The notes beneath the pieces were generated by a model, which was given only the letters and a program-made list of their open reading frames with translations, made no database searches and was not told the origin of the DNA. A stretch of 5,897 nucleotides of DNA from CAYWNK01 sp047639615. Its GTDB lineage: Bacteria > Planctomycetota > UBA1135 > GCA-002686595. This document shows, one piece after another, positions 5,823-5,897 of the stretch (position 1 is the first letter of the stretch; the number at the start of each line of letters is the position of its first letter). Made by a program: the position numbers and the translations under genes. The DNA lies in contig JBLIOL010000331.1 in the NCBI GenBank assembly GCA_047639615.1, positions 1-5,897 of the forward strand, in the 5' to 3' direction.

Positions 5823-5897
5823 CTAGCGGGTGTAGGCGTCGTTGACCTTGCGTAGATCGGAGGGATCAGCGGTCTTGTTGATCTCCATCATCATCTC
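5823..5897 (-). CDS. C-terminal end of an unidentified upstream gene (partial)
   Basis: On the minus strand, one frame is open from the window edge for 24 codons to a TAG at 5823-5825. It begins EMMMEINKTADPSD and ends RKVNDAYTR. The other two frames hit a stop within a few codons, and third positions are mostly G or C as in the neighbouring genes, so it is probably real coding sequence. Its end is 146 bases before motA and on the same strand, so it may belong to the same flagellar cluster. The fragment is too short and not distinctive enough for me to name; it does not look like the end of FlgE or FlbD, which precede motA in spirochetes. Confidence 0.55.
   Translation of the reverse strand, partial: EMMMEINKTADPSDLRKVNDAYTR

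Overview
This 5.9 kb window is GC-rich (about 60% by eye). It carries most of a flagellar-motor operon on the minus strand, facing a convergent oxidoreductase gene on the plus strand. The products point to a flagellated bacterium with peptidoglycan and a rotary motor: a PomA/MotA-type stator, two MotB-type proteins with OmpA-like domains, FliL, FliM and FliN. The order motA-motB-fliL-fliM-fliN resembles the spirochete flagellar (flgB) operon, and as far as I recall planctomycete clusters. A long palindromic intergenic repeat next to fliN looks more like those of gammaproteobacteria. I therefore leave the phylum open.

Layout, left to right. Positions 2-1150 (+) hold the C-terminal 382 residues of an FAD-dependent oxidoreductase of the DAO family; its start and FAD-binding GxGxxG lie outside the window. 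Positions 1155-1320 are a long imperfect palindrome filling the gap between the converging genes; its right end supplies the stop codon of fliN. From 5676 down to 1317 on the minus strand lie motA, motB1, motB2, fliL, fliM and fliN, with gaps of 3, -3, 3, 18 and 23 bases, so they are almost certainly one transcript. Positions 5677-5822 form the 146-base leader upstream of motA, with one exact match to the sigma-28 (FliA) -10 consensus 40 bases before motA. Positions 5823-5897 (-) encode the last 24 codons of an upstream gene that I cannot identify.

Functionally, MotA with one or both MotB proteins would form the ion-driven stator, probably sodium-driven from PomA-like residues. FliL would sit around the stator, and FliM and FliN would build the C-ring. 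fliG, cheY and export genes are not in the window. The unusual points are two consecutive, divergent MotB genes behind a single motA, an apparent insertion inside the FliL fold, a FliM with weak versions of its CheY-binding and GGxG motifs, and the palindromic element at the operon's end.
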